Shown here: positions 43,228 to 54,000 of the stretch, one piece after another
How the letters are laid out: every line of letters starts with the position of its first letter
Position numbering within the stretch: the stretch's first letter is position 1
Notes under the pieces: model-generated
The model's database searches: none
Seen by the model: only the letters and a program-made list of their open reading frames with translations
Told to the model about the DNA's origin: nothing
Assembly: GCA_012840355.1 (NCBI GenBank)
Contig: DULN01000009.1
Coordinates: 260,414 to 324,413, forward strand
Direction: 5' to 3'
From: Clostridiales bacterium
GTDB taxonomy: Bacteria; Bacillota; Clostridia; Oscillospirales; CAG-272
Length of the DNA stretch: 64,000 nt
Program-made: the position numbers and the translations under genes

Positions 43228-45858
43228 TTATTTTATCATGCCGCCGACTATATCTTTCACCGCGGCTAGCGCTTCGCCCAGCTTTGAACTGTCGCGCCCG
43301 CCGGACGCCGCGCTGTCGGGCCGGCCGCCGCCCTTGCCGCCTGCGATAGCCGCGACCGCGCCGGCAATCTTGCCCGCGTGCGCGCCCGCTTTGACAGCTT
43401 CCGCACCGCAGCCAACCGTAAACGTTATCTTCTCCCCGTCGGTGGAAGCTATCACAATCACGAGGTCAGGATAAGCTGCTTTCGCCTCATCCATCATCGT
43501 GCGCGCGGTATCGGAGCTTATATTTCCGGCACTATATGTTGCGACTTTGACGGCGCCAATGCTTTCGGCCTTTTCATACAGCTTTGCCACTTCTGCGGCG
43601 GCGAGCCTGGCCTCTGCGGCTTCGATTTCGCGGCGCGACTCTTTAAGCTCTGCGACAAGCTGCGCAGCGCGGCGCGGCAGGTCGGCTGGCCCATTTGCCT
43701 TAAGTTCTCTTGCAGCTTCGGCGATTGTCTCCTCGTGCTCGCGCAGCACTTTGAGAACGCCAAGTCCGGTCGTGCCCTCTATGCGGCGGACGCCCGCGGC
43801 GACCGACGACTCGGACAAAATCTTAAATAGCCCGGCTTTGGCTGTGTTGTCAAGGTGCGTGCCTCCGCAAAGCTCGCAAGAAAAGTCGCCCATCTTTACA
43901 ACTCGCACGACCTCGCCGTATTTTTCGCCGAATAGTGCGATAGCCCCCATCCTTTGGGCGGTCTCAAGGTCGGTTTCGGTTATCTCGACCGGGTCGCCGG
44001 CGAGTATCTCTTCGTTTACAAGACGCTCGACAGCATCAAGCTCCTCGGGGGTAAGCGCGGAGTAATGTGTGAAGTCAAATCTCACGCGCTCGTCGTCCAC
44101 ATACTGGCCAGCCTGCTCTACATGCGTGCCAAGCACCCGGCGCAGCGCCGCCTGTAGCATATGCGCCGCCGAATGGTTGCGCTTTATAGCGTTACGACGC
44201 TCCACATCGACAGAGAGCCGCAGCACGTCGCCAACAGCCACCTCGCCGTTTTCAAGCCGGCAGACGTGGACATAAACATCGTCGTTTTTCTTTGTGTCGG
44301 TAACTTTTATCAGCACGCCGTTGCCTTCGATTACACCGGTATCGCCCACTTGGCCGCCGGCTTCGCCGTAAAATACCGTTTTGTCAAACACGAGCGAGAA
44401 CTCGCCTTCGGTGATGCGCTCTACAAACTCTCCGTCGGCTACGATAGCGATGACCTTGGCCTCACACTCGGTGCTATCGTATCCCAAAAACTCCGTTTTG
44501 GGCAGGCTATGCAACGCCGACTTTGACGTCTCGCTCCAGCCGCCTATGCCGACGCGGGCGCTGCGCGCGCGCTCGCGCTGCTCTGTCATAAGCTCCCTAA
44601 ACTTTTCTTCGTCAACCGAAAGCCCCGACTCTGCCGCAATTTCGCGCGTCAGGTCAATCGGGAATCCGAACGTGTCGTAGAGCTTAAACACCTCTTCGCC
44701 CGAAAGCTCGGATTTGCCTGCGCCTTTGGCGTCGTCTATCATTTCGGAAAGGATTCCAAGCCCCGCGTCGATTGTCGCGGCGAATCGCTCCTCTTCGGTC
44801 GAGACGACGCGCTTTATATAATCAAGCTTTTCGGTAAGCTCGGGGTATTCGCTGTAGTTTTCGCGCGCGACTACATCTATAATTTCAGACAAAAACGGAC
44901 GGTTTATTCCGAGCAGGCGACCGTGCCGTGCCGCGCGGCGCAAAAGCCTGCGCAAAACATAACCGCGCCCCTCATTGGACGGTACGACGCCGTCGCAAAC
45001 CATAAAGGTCGTGGAGCGGATATGGTCGGTTATAACGCGCAGCGAAACGTCGGACTTCTCGTTTGCGCCGTACTCTATCCCGGCGATTTCGCTGACCTTG
45101 AACATAATATTTCTAACCGTATCGACTTCGAACAGGTTGTTCACGCCCTGCATAATGCACGCCAGGCGCTCAAGCCCCATGCCCGTATCGATATTCGGAT
45201 GCGCAAGCCTTGTGTAGTTGCCTTTCCCGTCGCTGTCGAACTGCGTGAAGACGAGGTTCCAGAACTCCATATAGCGGTCACAGTCGCAGCCGGGCTTGCA
45301 GTCGGGGCTACCGCAGCCGTATTTCGGTCCCCTGTCAAAATATATCTCGGAGCAAGGGCCGCATGGTCCCGCGCCATGCTCCCAGAAGTTGTCGGGCTTG
45401 CCGAGGCGTATTATCTTTTCTGCGGGCATTCCCACTTCGTTATGCCAGATATCGAACGCCTCATCGTCGTCGGTATATATTGTTACCCAAAGCTTTTCTG
45501 CAGGTATTTTGAGCCACTCAGTCAGGTACTCCCACGCCCAGGTTATCGCTTCGCGCTTGAAATAGTCGCCGAACGAGAAGTTGCCAAGCATTTCAAAAAA
45601 AGTTCCGTGGCGGGCGGTCAACCCCACTTTTTCAATATCGGGCGTGCGGATGCATTTCTGGCATGTAGTCATCCGCCGGCGAGGCGGTTCAAGCTCGCCG
45701 GTAAAATACTTTTTCAGCGGCGTCATTCCCGCGTTGATGAGCAGCACCGACTTGTCATTTTGAGGCACCAGCGGAAAGCTTTTATGCCGCAAGTGGCCTT
45801 TCGACTCGAAAAACCGCAAATAGCTCTCGCGCAGGTCGTTGAGCGAGGTCCATTCCAT
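43228..45858 (-). CDS. alaS: Alanyl-tRNA synthetase
   Basis: 876 residues with the whole domain order: catalytic class IIc core (1-about 240; FEMLGNFSFGDYFKREAI), tRNA-recognition helices, editing domain with zinc-site HSAAH and CGGTH, a coiled-coil linker and the C-Ala domain (DSSKLGEALAAVKDIV). A Cys-rich insert CGSPDCKPGCDCD near residue 185 is a plausible extra metal site. The start at 45858 is chosen because the promoter -10 at 45912 would start transcription near 45905, inside a longer in-frame extension that begins at 45906. No T-box leader. Charges tRNA-Ala and clears mischarged Ser/Gly. Confidence 0.97.
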   Translation of the reverse strand: MEWTSLNDLRESYLRFFESKGHLRHKSFPLVPQNDKSVLLINAGMTPLKKYFTGELEPPRRRMTTCQKCIRTPDIEKVGLTARHGTFFEMLGNFSFGDYFKREAITWAWEYLTEWLKIPAEKLWVTIYTDDDEAFDIWHNEVGMPAEKIIRLGKPDNFWEHGAGPCGPCSEIYFDRGPKYGCGSPDCKPGCDCDRYMEFWNLVFTQFDSDGKGNYTRLAHPNIDTGMGLERLACIMQGVNNLFEVDTVRNIMFKVSEIAGIEYGANEKSDVSLRVITDHIRSTTFMVCDGVVPSNEGRGYVLRRLLRRAARHGRLLGINRPFLSEIIDVVARENYSEYPELTEKLDYIKRVVSTEEERFAATIDAGLGILSEMIDDAKGAGKSELSGEEVFKLYDTFGFPIDLTREIAAESGLSVDEEKFRELMTEQRERARSARVGIGGWSETSKSALHSLPKTEFLGYDSTECEAKVIAIVADGEFVERITEGEFSLVFDKTVFYGEAGGQVGDTGVIEGNGVLIKVTDTKKNDDVYVHVCRLENGEVAVGDVLRLSVDVERRNAIKRNHSAAHMLQAALRRVLGTHVEQAGQYVDDERVRFDFTHYSALTPEELDAVERLVNEEILAGDPVEITETDLETAQRMGAIALFGEKYGEVVRVVKMGDFSCELCGGTHLDNTAKAGLFKILSESSVAAGVRRIEGTTGLGVLKVLREHEETIAEAARELKANGPADLPRRAAQLVAELKESRREIEAAEARLAAAEVAKLYEKAESIGAVKVATYSAGNISSDTARTMMDEAKAAYPDLVIVIASTDGEKITFTVGCGAEAVKAGAHAGKIAGAVAAIAGGKGGGRPDSAASGGRDSSKLGEALAAVKDIVGGMIK

Positions 45859-45911
45859 GATATTATATCCGTCCTTAACCTTATTTAAGATTTTAATTTT
45901 ATCCAAGGCTT

Positions 45912-45940
45912 AGTATAGCCTAAATTCCCAGTCATAACAA
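45912..45940 (-). promoter_or_regulatory. Promoter of alaS
   Basis: TTGTTA (45940-45935), 17 bases, TATACT (45917-45912). It defines the short leader and the alaS start. Confidence 0.65.
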
Positions 45941-46035
45941 GTAAGTATAACAACAAAAGCGCGCTTTGTCAAGTTTTAGCGAGCCACAATATATTCTTCG
46001 GCAAAATTAGCTTATCAAAACGCTTTTTGCCCGCC

Positions 46036-46075
46036 GCAAAACCGCCCGCCGTAAGGGCTTTCTGGCGGCGGGCGG
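46036..46075 (-). terminator. Terminator of the THUMP methyltransferase gene
   Basis: A 10-bp stem CCGCCCGCCG / CGGCGGGCGG on the minus strand is followed by TTTTG, 10 bases after the stop. Confidence 0.8.
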
Positions 46076-46084
46076 AAATTTGCT

Positions 46085-47215
46085 TTAGTTTTTGTTTTTG
46101 AAATACTGATAATAGTAGCACTCGATCATGCCGTTGTAAACTTTCCTGACTTTGTCGGCTCGGCGGCCGTAAAGTCTCTCGAAGCCTTCATGCGAGGAGA
46201 GCACATAGATTTGCCATTTGCCGAGCCTTTTCCAATTTTCGCCCATGGCTTTGTATAGTTCCTCGCAGCGCTTCCTATCCAGCAGCCGCTCACCGTACGG
46301 CGGGTTGCAGACTATCGTTCCGCGCCTGCCGCCGGTCTCAATGTCAAGCGCGTTTGCGACAAAGGTTTTTACATAATCGCCCACGCCCGCACGCTCCGCG
46401 CTCTCGCGCGCTATTCTCACGCACTCGGGGTCGATGTCTGAAGCGCAAGCTTCAAACACCGCGTCGGTTTTTATTTCGGAGCGCGCTTCTTCAAAGGCGT
46501 CCCGCCATACACCCCCCGGCAGGTATTTCGCATCCTGCGCCGCAAACTTCCGCATCAACCCCGGCGCGCGGTTCGTCATTATCATAGCAGCCTCAATCGG
46601 AATTGTGCCGGAGCCGCAGAACGGGTCCCAAAAAAGTACATCATGCCGCGGTCGGGCAAGTTTTGCCAGCGCTGCGGCAAGCGTTTCGCGCAGCGGCGCG
46701 GCGACAGTCTCGGGCCTATACCCACGCTTGTGCAGCGGCGTGCCGCTCGTGTCAATCATCAGCCACGCCTTGTCGCGCAGGATAAAAAACTCGGCACGGA
46801 CGGTCGGGCCGGTTTCGGGGAATACCGACAGCGGGTAAAACTTTTTCAGCCTCTCGATTATCGCTTTTTTGACGATGCTTTGGCAGTCAGGCACAGAGTA
46901 CAGCTTGCTTTGTATAGCATGCCCAGTCACAGGAAACCTGTCGTCTTTTCTTATAAACTCTTCCCAAGGGAGCGCGCGGGTGCCTTCAAACAGTGCGTCG
47001 AAGCTCTCAGCCATAAAGCTGCCAAGCACGATATAAATGCGCTCTGCATACCTTGAGCGGATGTTTACGCGCGCGACATACTCGCGCGGCGCGGTGAAAA
47101 ACACCCGCCCGTTTATCGTTTCGGTTCGCTTGCATCCCATGGCGTCGAGCTCTTCGCCAATCAGCCCTTCTAGCCCAAAAAGGCAAACCGCGCAGAAATT
47201 TAATGTGTCATCCAT
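46085..47215 (-). CDS. THUMP-domain class I RNA methyltransferase (RlmK/L, YpsC-like)
   Basis: 376 residues. An N-terminal ferredoxin-like plus THUMP region (about 1-165, RNA binding) is followed by a Rossmann methyltransferase. SAM motif I is DPFCGSGTIPIEAA; motif IV NPPYGERL is typical of N2-guanine or N6-adenine RNA methyltransferases. Homologues include YpsC and the N-terminal half of RlmL, which makes m2G in 23S rRNA; the exact target here is unknown. The ATG at 47215 gives MDDTLNFCAVCLFGLEGL after AAAGAGATG; the frame extends ten codons upstream. Own terminator downstream. Confidence 0.9.
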   Translation of the reverse strand: MDDTLNFCAVCLFGLEGLIGEELDAMGCKRTETINGRVFFTAPREYVARVNIRSRYAERIYIVLGSFMAESFDALFEGTRALPWEEFIRKDDRFPVTGHAIQSKLYSVPDCQSIVKKAIIERLKKFYPLSVFPETGPTVRAEFFILRDKAWLMIDTSGTPLHKRGYRPETVAAPLRETLAAALAKLARPRHDVLFWDPFCGSGTIPIEAAMIMTNRAPGLMRKFAAQDAKYLPGGVWRDAFEEARSEIKTDAVFEACASDIDPECVRIARESAERAGVGDYVKTFVANALDIETGGRRGTIVCNPPYGERLLDRKRCEELYKAMGENWKRLGKWQIYVLSSHEGFERLYGRRADKVRKVYNGMIECYYYQYFKNKN

Positions 47216-47275
47216 ATAAACATCTCTCTTTGCTGATTTTTTCAAAAAATCTCAGCTCTACCGATATTTTGCGCT

Positions 47276-47316
47276 GAAAGCCGCCGGAGAACTTGCGTTT
47301 CGTCCGGCGGCTTTTT
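47276..47316. terminator. Hairpin between the THUMP methyltransferase and the class A PBP gene
   Basis: A 10-bp stem AGCCGCCGGA / TCCGGCGGCT. The T-run is five bases on the plus strand but only TTTC on the minus strand, where it would have to end the PBP transcript. Confidence 0.55.
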
Positions 47317-47342
47317 AGCTTTTCGTTTTTATTTCAAAGCTA

Positions 47343-50270
47343 TTACCAGTCTGGAAGTATGAAGTCGTGAGGCCAAGGCTCCTCTTCCGGCTCTGTATCG
47401 CCCTGCCCGCCGTCGGTCGGCAGCGTGTCCTCCGGCTGAGGTTCAACTACCGTGTCGGCAGGTTCGGAAGGCCCATCCTCAGGCGGCAAGGTTTCAGGAG
47501 AAGATGTCTCGGGAGGATTGATGTCTGGCGGAGCCGGCACTTCGCTTTCAGGCGGCGCAATATCGTCGCCGGGCAGCACCCATTCGTCTTCATAGCCTTC
47601 CTCGTCTTCATAATTTGTATCCGGCGGCTCGGTTACTTTGTCTTCCGCCTTTGTCCTGTCGCCTATCACCTCGTCGCCGGGATGATAATGCGCCGTACAC
47701 AGCCGGTTAAACTGCGTGCCGTAGCTTACGCCCGCGAATACACCCGAAGGCAGAGAGGCGGTAAAGAACGGTTCATATGGCGATGTCGAGAGCGGTGCGC
47801 CCGGAGGCACCTCGCGGTAAACATACTGAGCATCGCTTATATAAACCTTAAGCGGGAAGCTGCGGTATATCTTTATCATTCCAACATACTTGATATTGGA
47901 TGCGGGGCAGCCTGTTGTTGCAATGCCGCCCGAAACCGTATCGTATGCGACGAGCACATGGACGTCGCACGGCTCATTCGGCACCGTATCGACCGTAAAG
48001 TAGCCTGTTTCAATGCAATTCTCGCCCCTTGCGTCCGCCATGCAGGCTGCGGTCGGTATCTTGCCGGAGTATTTGCAATATTGCGCGGTGACGACGCCGT
48101 CGGCTAGCCTGAAAGTCTTCAGCGGCTCGCCTTTCGCCTCCGCTTCCTCAAAGATTTTCTGGTGCAAAATCGTCATTAGGTCGTCCCACACCTTAAGTGC
48201 CGGGCTGTATGAAGCCGAAAACTTCGCAAGGCTTTTCGGCATCTCGTAGCCAAACCAGCAGCCGGCAAGATAATAAGGCGTGTAGCCGACAAACCAGCGG
48301 TCGTTGTCCGACGAGGTCGTACCGGTCTTGCCCGCGACGTCCACCTTGTTTTTAATCGTCAGGCGGGAAGCGGTACCGTAGTCGACAACTTCCTCAAGCA
48401 TTTTTGTCATTATCGAGGCGGTCTGTTCGCTTATAACTATTTCAGACCCGCCGGTGTTGTCGACAATGACGTTGCCGTCGCGGTCGATAATCTTAAGCAC
48501 AAGCTTGGGCGTATTGTATACCCCGCTGTTTGCGAAAATCGAGTATGCAGCCGTGATCTCTTTGAGAGTCAAGCCGTAGTTCATCTGGCCAAGCGCGAGC
48601 GGCGCGTAGTTCATATCGGAGATTATGACGCCTCCGGCAAGCTCCCTTGAATCTATAAAGCTGTCAATATGGAGCTTGTTCTTTACAAAGTCGAAAGATT
48701 CGGAAAGCGTGAGCTTTTGCAGCACCTTGTACGCCACCGTGTTCAGCGAGTGGCGTATAGCGTAGTGGACCGGTGTCAGCCCGCGGTATATTTTATCGTA
48801 GTTGTTCGGGTAACCATCCGGGCGGCTGTATATGATATTGCCGTCCGGCCCCATGGTTTCGTTACCGAACGTCGCGGGCGAGTCGTCTATCGGCGAACCA
48901 AAAGTTATAAGCCCTTTCTCAAGCGCTGGCGCATAAACCGAAAGCGGTTTTATCGTCGAGCCGGGCGGCCTTTGGGTCTGCGTCGCGTAGTTTAGGATGC
49001 GGTTTGCGGTTTTAACGCCGCGGTCGCCGGCAAGCCCAAGCACGTCGCAAGTCTTCGGGTCAAGCACGATAAACGAAGACTTGGGCTGGATTATGCTATT
49101 GTCTGCCCTCGGGAAGTTTTCGTCGTTTGCGTAGTACTCCTCGATGATGCGCTGAATCTCAGGGTCCATCGCGAGGACGATTTTAAGCCCGCCGGTGTAG
49201 ACAAGCATGGACGCGATGTCGCTCGAGTAACCGTAGTGCTTCATCAAAAGGTCGCGCGCCTCACTAATCGCGGCGTCCTCGTACCAGTTGTAAATCCTAC
49301 GGGTCGACGAGGCTTCTTCAATGGTTTCGGCGTCACTTCCGCCGCTGTTTTTGCTGCCGGAGTAAAGCACCAGCTCTTTTTTATATGCCGACTCAAACTC
49401 GGAGAGGGTTATTTTACCCTGATTATACATCTCCTTGAGTATCAGGTCGCGGCGGAGCTGGTTGTTCTCAGGATGGTTAATCGGGTCCCATTTCGCAGGG
49501 TTTTGCGTTATCGCGGCTATAGCCGCGCACTCGATGAGCGTAAGTTCCTTGACCTCTTTGTTAAAATAGGTATCCGCAGCCGCGGCGACGCCGTAGCATC
49601 CGTGCGCAAGGGAGATGGTGTTGAGGTACATCTCCATTATCTGTTGCTTTGTAAATGCCTTCTCTAGCTTGAGCGCGCGGAGAATCTCCGTAATCTTTCG
49701 CTGGATTGTAACGTCGTCGTAGCCGGTAACGTTCTTTATAAGCTGCTGTGTAATCGTCGAGCCGCCACCGGTATATCCCCTGGTCAGCTTTCCGCCCGTA
49801 AAATAGCTCACGGTCGCCTTCAGCGTCGTAAACCAGTCCACGCCGTGGTGGGACTCAAACCGCTTGTCTTCAATCGCTATAAATGCGTCGATTAAGTATT
49901 TCGGGATATCGTTATACGATACGTATATGCGGTTTTGCGAGCTGTAGAGCTTGACGTCCTCTATCTCCACCATCTTGCCTATACGGTTTGCCCTGTCTTC
50001 CCAATCCATATAGTACATGGTGGTTGTCAGGCTCTGGTCGGTGCGGAATAAAAGCTCAAACTCCTCTATATCGGCGTCGATGTAGTTTTTGATATAAAGC
50101 GCCAAAGCGCAGCCGACGATTGTGCCTGTTATAAGGCCAATCAAGAGGAGGGTCATCAATATATTGAAAATATATGTGAATATGCGAAGGACAATTTTCC
50201 CGACGAGCTTCAGCGAATGGGCAAGCTCGTCGCCCCAATCAACCTGCCTTTTTCTCACTCTATCCGGCAT
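47343..50270 (-). CDS. Class A penicillin-binding protein (PBP1A-like)
   Basis: 975 residues, bifunctional glycosyltransferase and transpeptidase. Membrane anchor at about 25-60. GT51 domain: catalytic Glu134 in IAIEDKRFESHHG, and GGGSTITQQLIKN (168-180). Transpeptidase: Ser438-x-x-Lys441 in PPGSTIKP, the SxN triad SLN in RHSLNTVA, and GKTGTTSS. After about residue 880 comes a disordered tail very rich in Pro, Glu, Asp and Thr, outside the cell. It polymerises and crosslinks lipid II. About 130 bases separate it from the upstream membrane protein gene, with a -10 candidate between them. Confidence 0.93.
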   Translation of the reverse strand: MPDRVRKRQVDWGDELAHSLKLVGKIVLRIFTYIFNILMTLLLIGLITGTIVGCALALYIKNYIDADIEEFELLFRTDQSLTTTMYYMDWEDRANRIGKMVEIEDVKLYSSQNRIYVSYNDIPKYLIDAFIAIEDKRFESHHGVDWFTTLKATVSYFTGGKLTRGYTGGGSTITQQLIKNVTGYDDVTIQRKITEILRALKLEKAFTKQQIMEMYLNTISLAHGCYGVAAAADTYFNKEVKELTLIECAAIAAITQNPAKWDPINHPENNQLRRDLILKEMYNQGKITLSEFESAYKKELVLYSGSKNSGGSDAETIEEASSTRRIYNWYEDAAISEARDLLMKHYGYSSDIASMLVYTGGLKIVLAMDPEIQRIIEEYYANDENFPRADNSIIQPKSSFIVLDPKTCDVLGLAGDRGVKTANRILNYATQTQRPPGSTIKPLSVYAPALEKGLITFGSPIDDSPATFGNETMGPDGNIIYSRPDGYPNNYDKIYRGLTPVHYAIRHSLNTVAYKVLQKLTLSESFDFVKNKLHIDSFIDSRELAGGVIISDMNYAPLALGQMNYGLTLKEITAAYSIFANSGVYNTPKLVLKIIDRDGNVIVDNTGGSEIVISEQTASIMTKMLEEVVDYGTASRLTIKNKVDVAGKTGTTSSDNDRWFVGYTPYYLAGCWFGYEMPKSLAKFSASYSPALKVWDDLMTILHQKIFEEAEAKGEPLKTFRLADGVVTAQYCKYSGKIPTAACMADARGENCIETGYFTVDTVPNEPCDVHVLVAYDTVSGGIATTGCPASNIKYVGMIKIYRSFPLKVYISDAQYVYREVPPGAPLSTSPYEPFFTASLPSGVFAGVSYGTQFNRLCTAHYHPGDEVIGDRTKAEDKVTEPPDTNYEDEEGYEDEWVLPGDDIAPPESEVPAPPDINPPETSSPETLPPEDGPSEPADTVVEPQPEDTLPTDGGQGDTEPEEEPWPHDFILPDW

Positions 50271-50339
50271 TGCGATATCCGTATGCTCCTACAAAGAATT
50301 AAAGGGTTGCGCCGTATCGGCAACATTTTAAGTATTTAG

Positions 50340-50345
50340 ATTATA
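50340..50345 (-). promoter_or_regulatory. Candidate -10 of the class A PBP gene
   Basis: TATAAT (50345-50340) on the minus strand, preceded by GGGA; no good -35 at 17 bases. Confidence 0.35.
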
Positions 50346-50397
50346 TCCCAATTTTTTGACTGTGCGATGAATTTTTTGTTCCCATTTTATATTCATC

Positions 50398-51036
50398 CTA
50401 TGCGCCGTCTTTCGCCTGCTTTTGCAAAGCCCCGCCCTCTTTTTCGCAGCATATCTTGTCGTATACTGCGGCGAGCAGCATAAAGATTAAGCCCTCGGCA
50501 ACCGGTAAAATGTCAATTCCCGGCGCGTAGCCGGCATCGCCCCCGCCCGCCGCGAAAAGCTCAATAAGCTTGAAGTTGTAATACCGCTCAAGCAGAGAGA
50601 GCACTATACTGCCGGCAATTACGGCAAGCCCGACGTATTTTATATAAGCCGGATTCTTTGGGTCATATAACCTTCCGTCGCGCAGGTTTGCGCAGAGCCG
50701 GGAGAGCATCCACAGCGCCGGCATCGACGCAGCAAGATACGCCGCCCACAAAAGGAATGTAAAACACAGCGCCGACTTTATCTTTGCCGCAACAGCTGCA
50801 TCTTTCTGCACAAACATTTTTATACCATTCCCGAGCGATATCGTATAGCCGCTTTCTGCCTCGCGCATAAATGGCGGCAAAAGCATTTTTTCCGCCGGCG
50901 CGCCTGCAACCGCGACAATTGGCGTCGCGACTATCAGCAGCGCGATAAGCATAACAAAAACGTAGAATATAGCCCTTAGTACCAGAGCAAGCGCCCGGCA
51001 CAAATTCTCAAATGAAAACAGACGCCGTTTTTTCAT
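50398..51036 (-). CDS. DUF2975-like membrane protein
   Basis: 212 residues with about four hydrophobic segments (25-45, 88-110, 130-150, 178-195). The stretch RLCANLRDGRLYDPKNPAYIKYVGLAVI resembles the conserved core of DUF2975-type proteins, which are usually encoded beside a small HTH regulator; none is adjacent here. Function unknown. It begins 63 bases after dnaE and 130 before the PBP gene. AGGTG precedes the ATG. Confidence 0.65.
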   Translation of the reverse strand: MKKRRLFSFENLCRALALVLRAIFYVFVMLIALLIVATPIVAVAGAPAEKMLLPPFMREAESGYTISLGNGIKMFVQKDAAVAAKIKSALCFTFLLWAAYLAASMPALWMLSRLCANLRDGRLYDPKNPAYIKYVGLAVIAGSIVLSLLERYYNFKLIELFAAGGGDAGYAPGIDILPVAEGLIFMLLAAVYDKICCEKEGGALQKQAKDGA

Positions 51037-51099
51037 TTTCTACACCTGCGATTTTATCGCCCTAGCCACCGTAAAAGCGGAAGCCGCGTTTTATTCCAC

Positions 51100-54000
51100 T
51101 TACTTTAACACCACGTTTTGCTCGCCTAAAAGCCGGACAAACTCGCCCAGCACAAAATCCGAGAGGCAGACGCCTGGCTCAAACCGCGCGTATTTGCCGG
51201 TCGACGCATCGTAAAAATACGTTTCCGTTTTGCCATAAGCGTTGCCTTCGAAAATTTCGGCAAGGTTTAATGCCTTGCGATACAGCTCGCTGCCGGTGCT
51301 CGGCACGCGCAAAAACAACCGTTTAGGCTTCGCTGCGCCGCCGTTTTGCGTTTCCGCCGCGCCCGCCGGGCTTTGCATTTTCATACGGTATGTGGCGGGG
51401 ATATACACAACCGGCCCGCTGCCTGAGCCGCCTTGGGATTTTAAGCCTTCATCGCTGCGGCTCTCCGTGCCCGGGCTTTCACTTGCCGCTCTCTCCTGCA
51501 TTGGAGGCTCAACAGCATGGCTTTTGGCGGGCGCGTAAGGTATCGGCTGCCCGCCAGGCGCGGCAAGCGGCACAATCGTGCGCACGAGCAGCTTCGGCTC
51601 CGGCACAGCCGGTTCGTCGTCATTTTTATTCTGCGCTTGGTAGCTGTCTTCGCGAACCGAAAGCTCGCCCGTTGCGGCGATTGGGGTTTCGTATACCAAT
51701 AGGTGCCCATACTCGGCGAGCACATTTGAGAAAACTATTATTTCCATGTCCGCGTAGCGGTCTTCGATCGTGACAAAAGCCATCGGGTCGCCGGCTCGCG
51801 TCAGCTTATTTAACCGCTTTGTTACTATTCCCGCCACAGTTATCGTCTTACCGGGCGCTACGATGTTGTCGTAGGTCTGCTCGTCCGAGCTATGGTCGTC
51901 GGCAAAAGCGCTTTTTATGCGGCTAATCGGCACCGCGCCAAGCGCATCGGCTGCTGGTTTGTATTGGTCAAAGAGATGCCCTGAGAAATACAGCCCCGTC
52001 GCCTCGCGTTCAAGCGCAAGCCGCTCTCTTAAGCCGAACTCCGGTATGTCTGGCAACTCGATTTGCGGTTCGTCGCCGGGACCGAAGAGGTCTATTTGCC
52101 CTTCCACCTCGTTTTTCGCGCCCGACTGCACGATCTCATAGATTTTTTCGTATACCGCAAGCATTTGGCTGCGGCGCGCGCCAAAACAGTCGAGCGCGCC
52201 CGCCTTTATAAGCGCCTCAGTTTGCCTGCGGGTTCCGCCCAAACTATAGGTGCGCGAGATATAATTGTACAGCGAGGTGAATTTGCCATTAAGCTCTCTT
52301 TCGGCTATGACTTTGCTTATGAACCCCTCGCCGATGCCTTTAACCGCCAGAAGCCCATAGCGGATCGTGCCCGGATCGCCCTCTTTTTCAGGCTCAATAT
52401 ATCTGAACACCGCCGTGCTCTCGTTAATGTCCGGCGGGAGCAGCTTTATCCCCAGCCTCGTGCACTCTGCGATGTATTCCGCAAGCTTTGTCTGGCTGCC
52501 GAGCACGCTTGTCATAAGCGCGGCGAGGTACTGCCCGGGGTAATTAGCTTTAAGGTATGCGGTCTGATACGACAGCACAGCGTACGCTGCCGCATGGCTC
52601 TTTTTAAAGCCATAGTTTGCGAACGCCGTCATATCCTCGAAAAGCTCCTCAGCGTCCTCTCTCGGGCAGCCTAGCTTCACTGCGCCTTCGATAAAGCCGG
52701 TGCGCTCTGCTTCTATCACGTCGGCCTTTTTCTTTGAAATTGCGCGGCGCACGATGTCCGCGCGGCCGTACGTGTAGCCCGCAACGGCGCGGAAAATTTG
52801 CATTACCTGCTCTTGGTATACTATAACCCCGCTTGTTTCATTTAAAATCTCCGCGAGCGCGGGGACCTTGTATTTTATTTTCGACGGGTCGGCGCGGTTT
52901 TCTAAGTACCGCGGTATTGCATCCATCGGGCCAGGCCGGTATAGCGCGATCGAGATCATTATATCTTCGATGCTACGCGGTTTCAGCCGCATCAGCAGCT
53001 GCCTCATGCCTGCCGACTCAAGCTGAAAAAGGCCGTCTGTGTGCCCCGACGAGAGTAGCTCATATGCCGCCTCGTCGTCCTGCGGTATTTTCTTTATGTC
53101 AAAGTTCGTATTTGACTGCTTTATCTGCCTTGAGCACTCATCTATAATCGTAAGATAGCGCAAACCGAGGAAGTCGAACTTCAAAAGCCCCAGCATCGCG
53201 ACGGTATCCATGTCGTATTGCGTGACGATAACATCGCCGTTGACCGAAAGCGGCACATAATCCTCGACCGGGTGGTCGGTTATAACAACGCCGGCGGCAT
53301 GGGTCGAGGCATGGCGCGGCATTCCCTCTACTGCGCGTGAGATGTCAAGCAGCCGGCGAATTTTCGGGTCGTTTTCGTAAAGCTCGCGTATAAAGGGGTC
53401 GACCATCGCGTCTTCAAGCGTTATACCAAGCCGCTGGGGGATGAGCTTTGCGACCCGGTCGACTTCGGCATACGACATCCCAAGCGCGCGCCCGACGTCC
53501 CTAACCGCCGCGCGCGCCGCCATCGTGCCGAACGTTATTATCTGCGCCACATGGTCGTGTCCGTATTTGTCGGCTACATAAGCTATTACTTCGTCGCGGC
53601 GGTTATAGCAAAAGTCTATGTCGAAATCGGGCATCGACACCCGCTCAGGGTTGAGAAACGCTTCAAACAGCAAATCATACCTGAGCGGGTCGATGTCGGT
53701 TATGCCTATAAGGTACGCCACAAGGCTGCCCGCGCCCGAACCGCGGCCGGGGCCGGTGGGTATGTCGTGCGATTTTGCGAAGCCCACAAAATCGGCGACG
53801 ATTAGGAAATACTCGCTGTACCCCATCTGGGATATGACCGAAAGCTCGTAGTCTATGCGCTCGCGGTACATCTCGGGCGTGCGCTTTTCATCTGGCACAA
53901 TCTCGCCGGACATAAGCTTTTTCGCAAGGCCCGTGTTTGCTAGCTTTCGCAAATACGAGTCGGGGTCAAACCCGGCGGGCGGCGCATACTTCGGCAGGTA

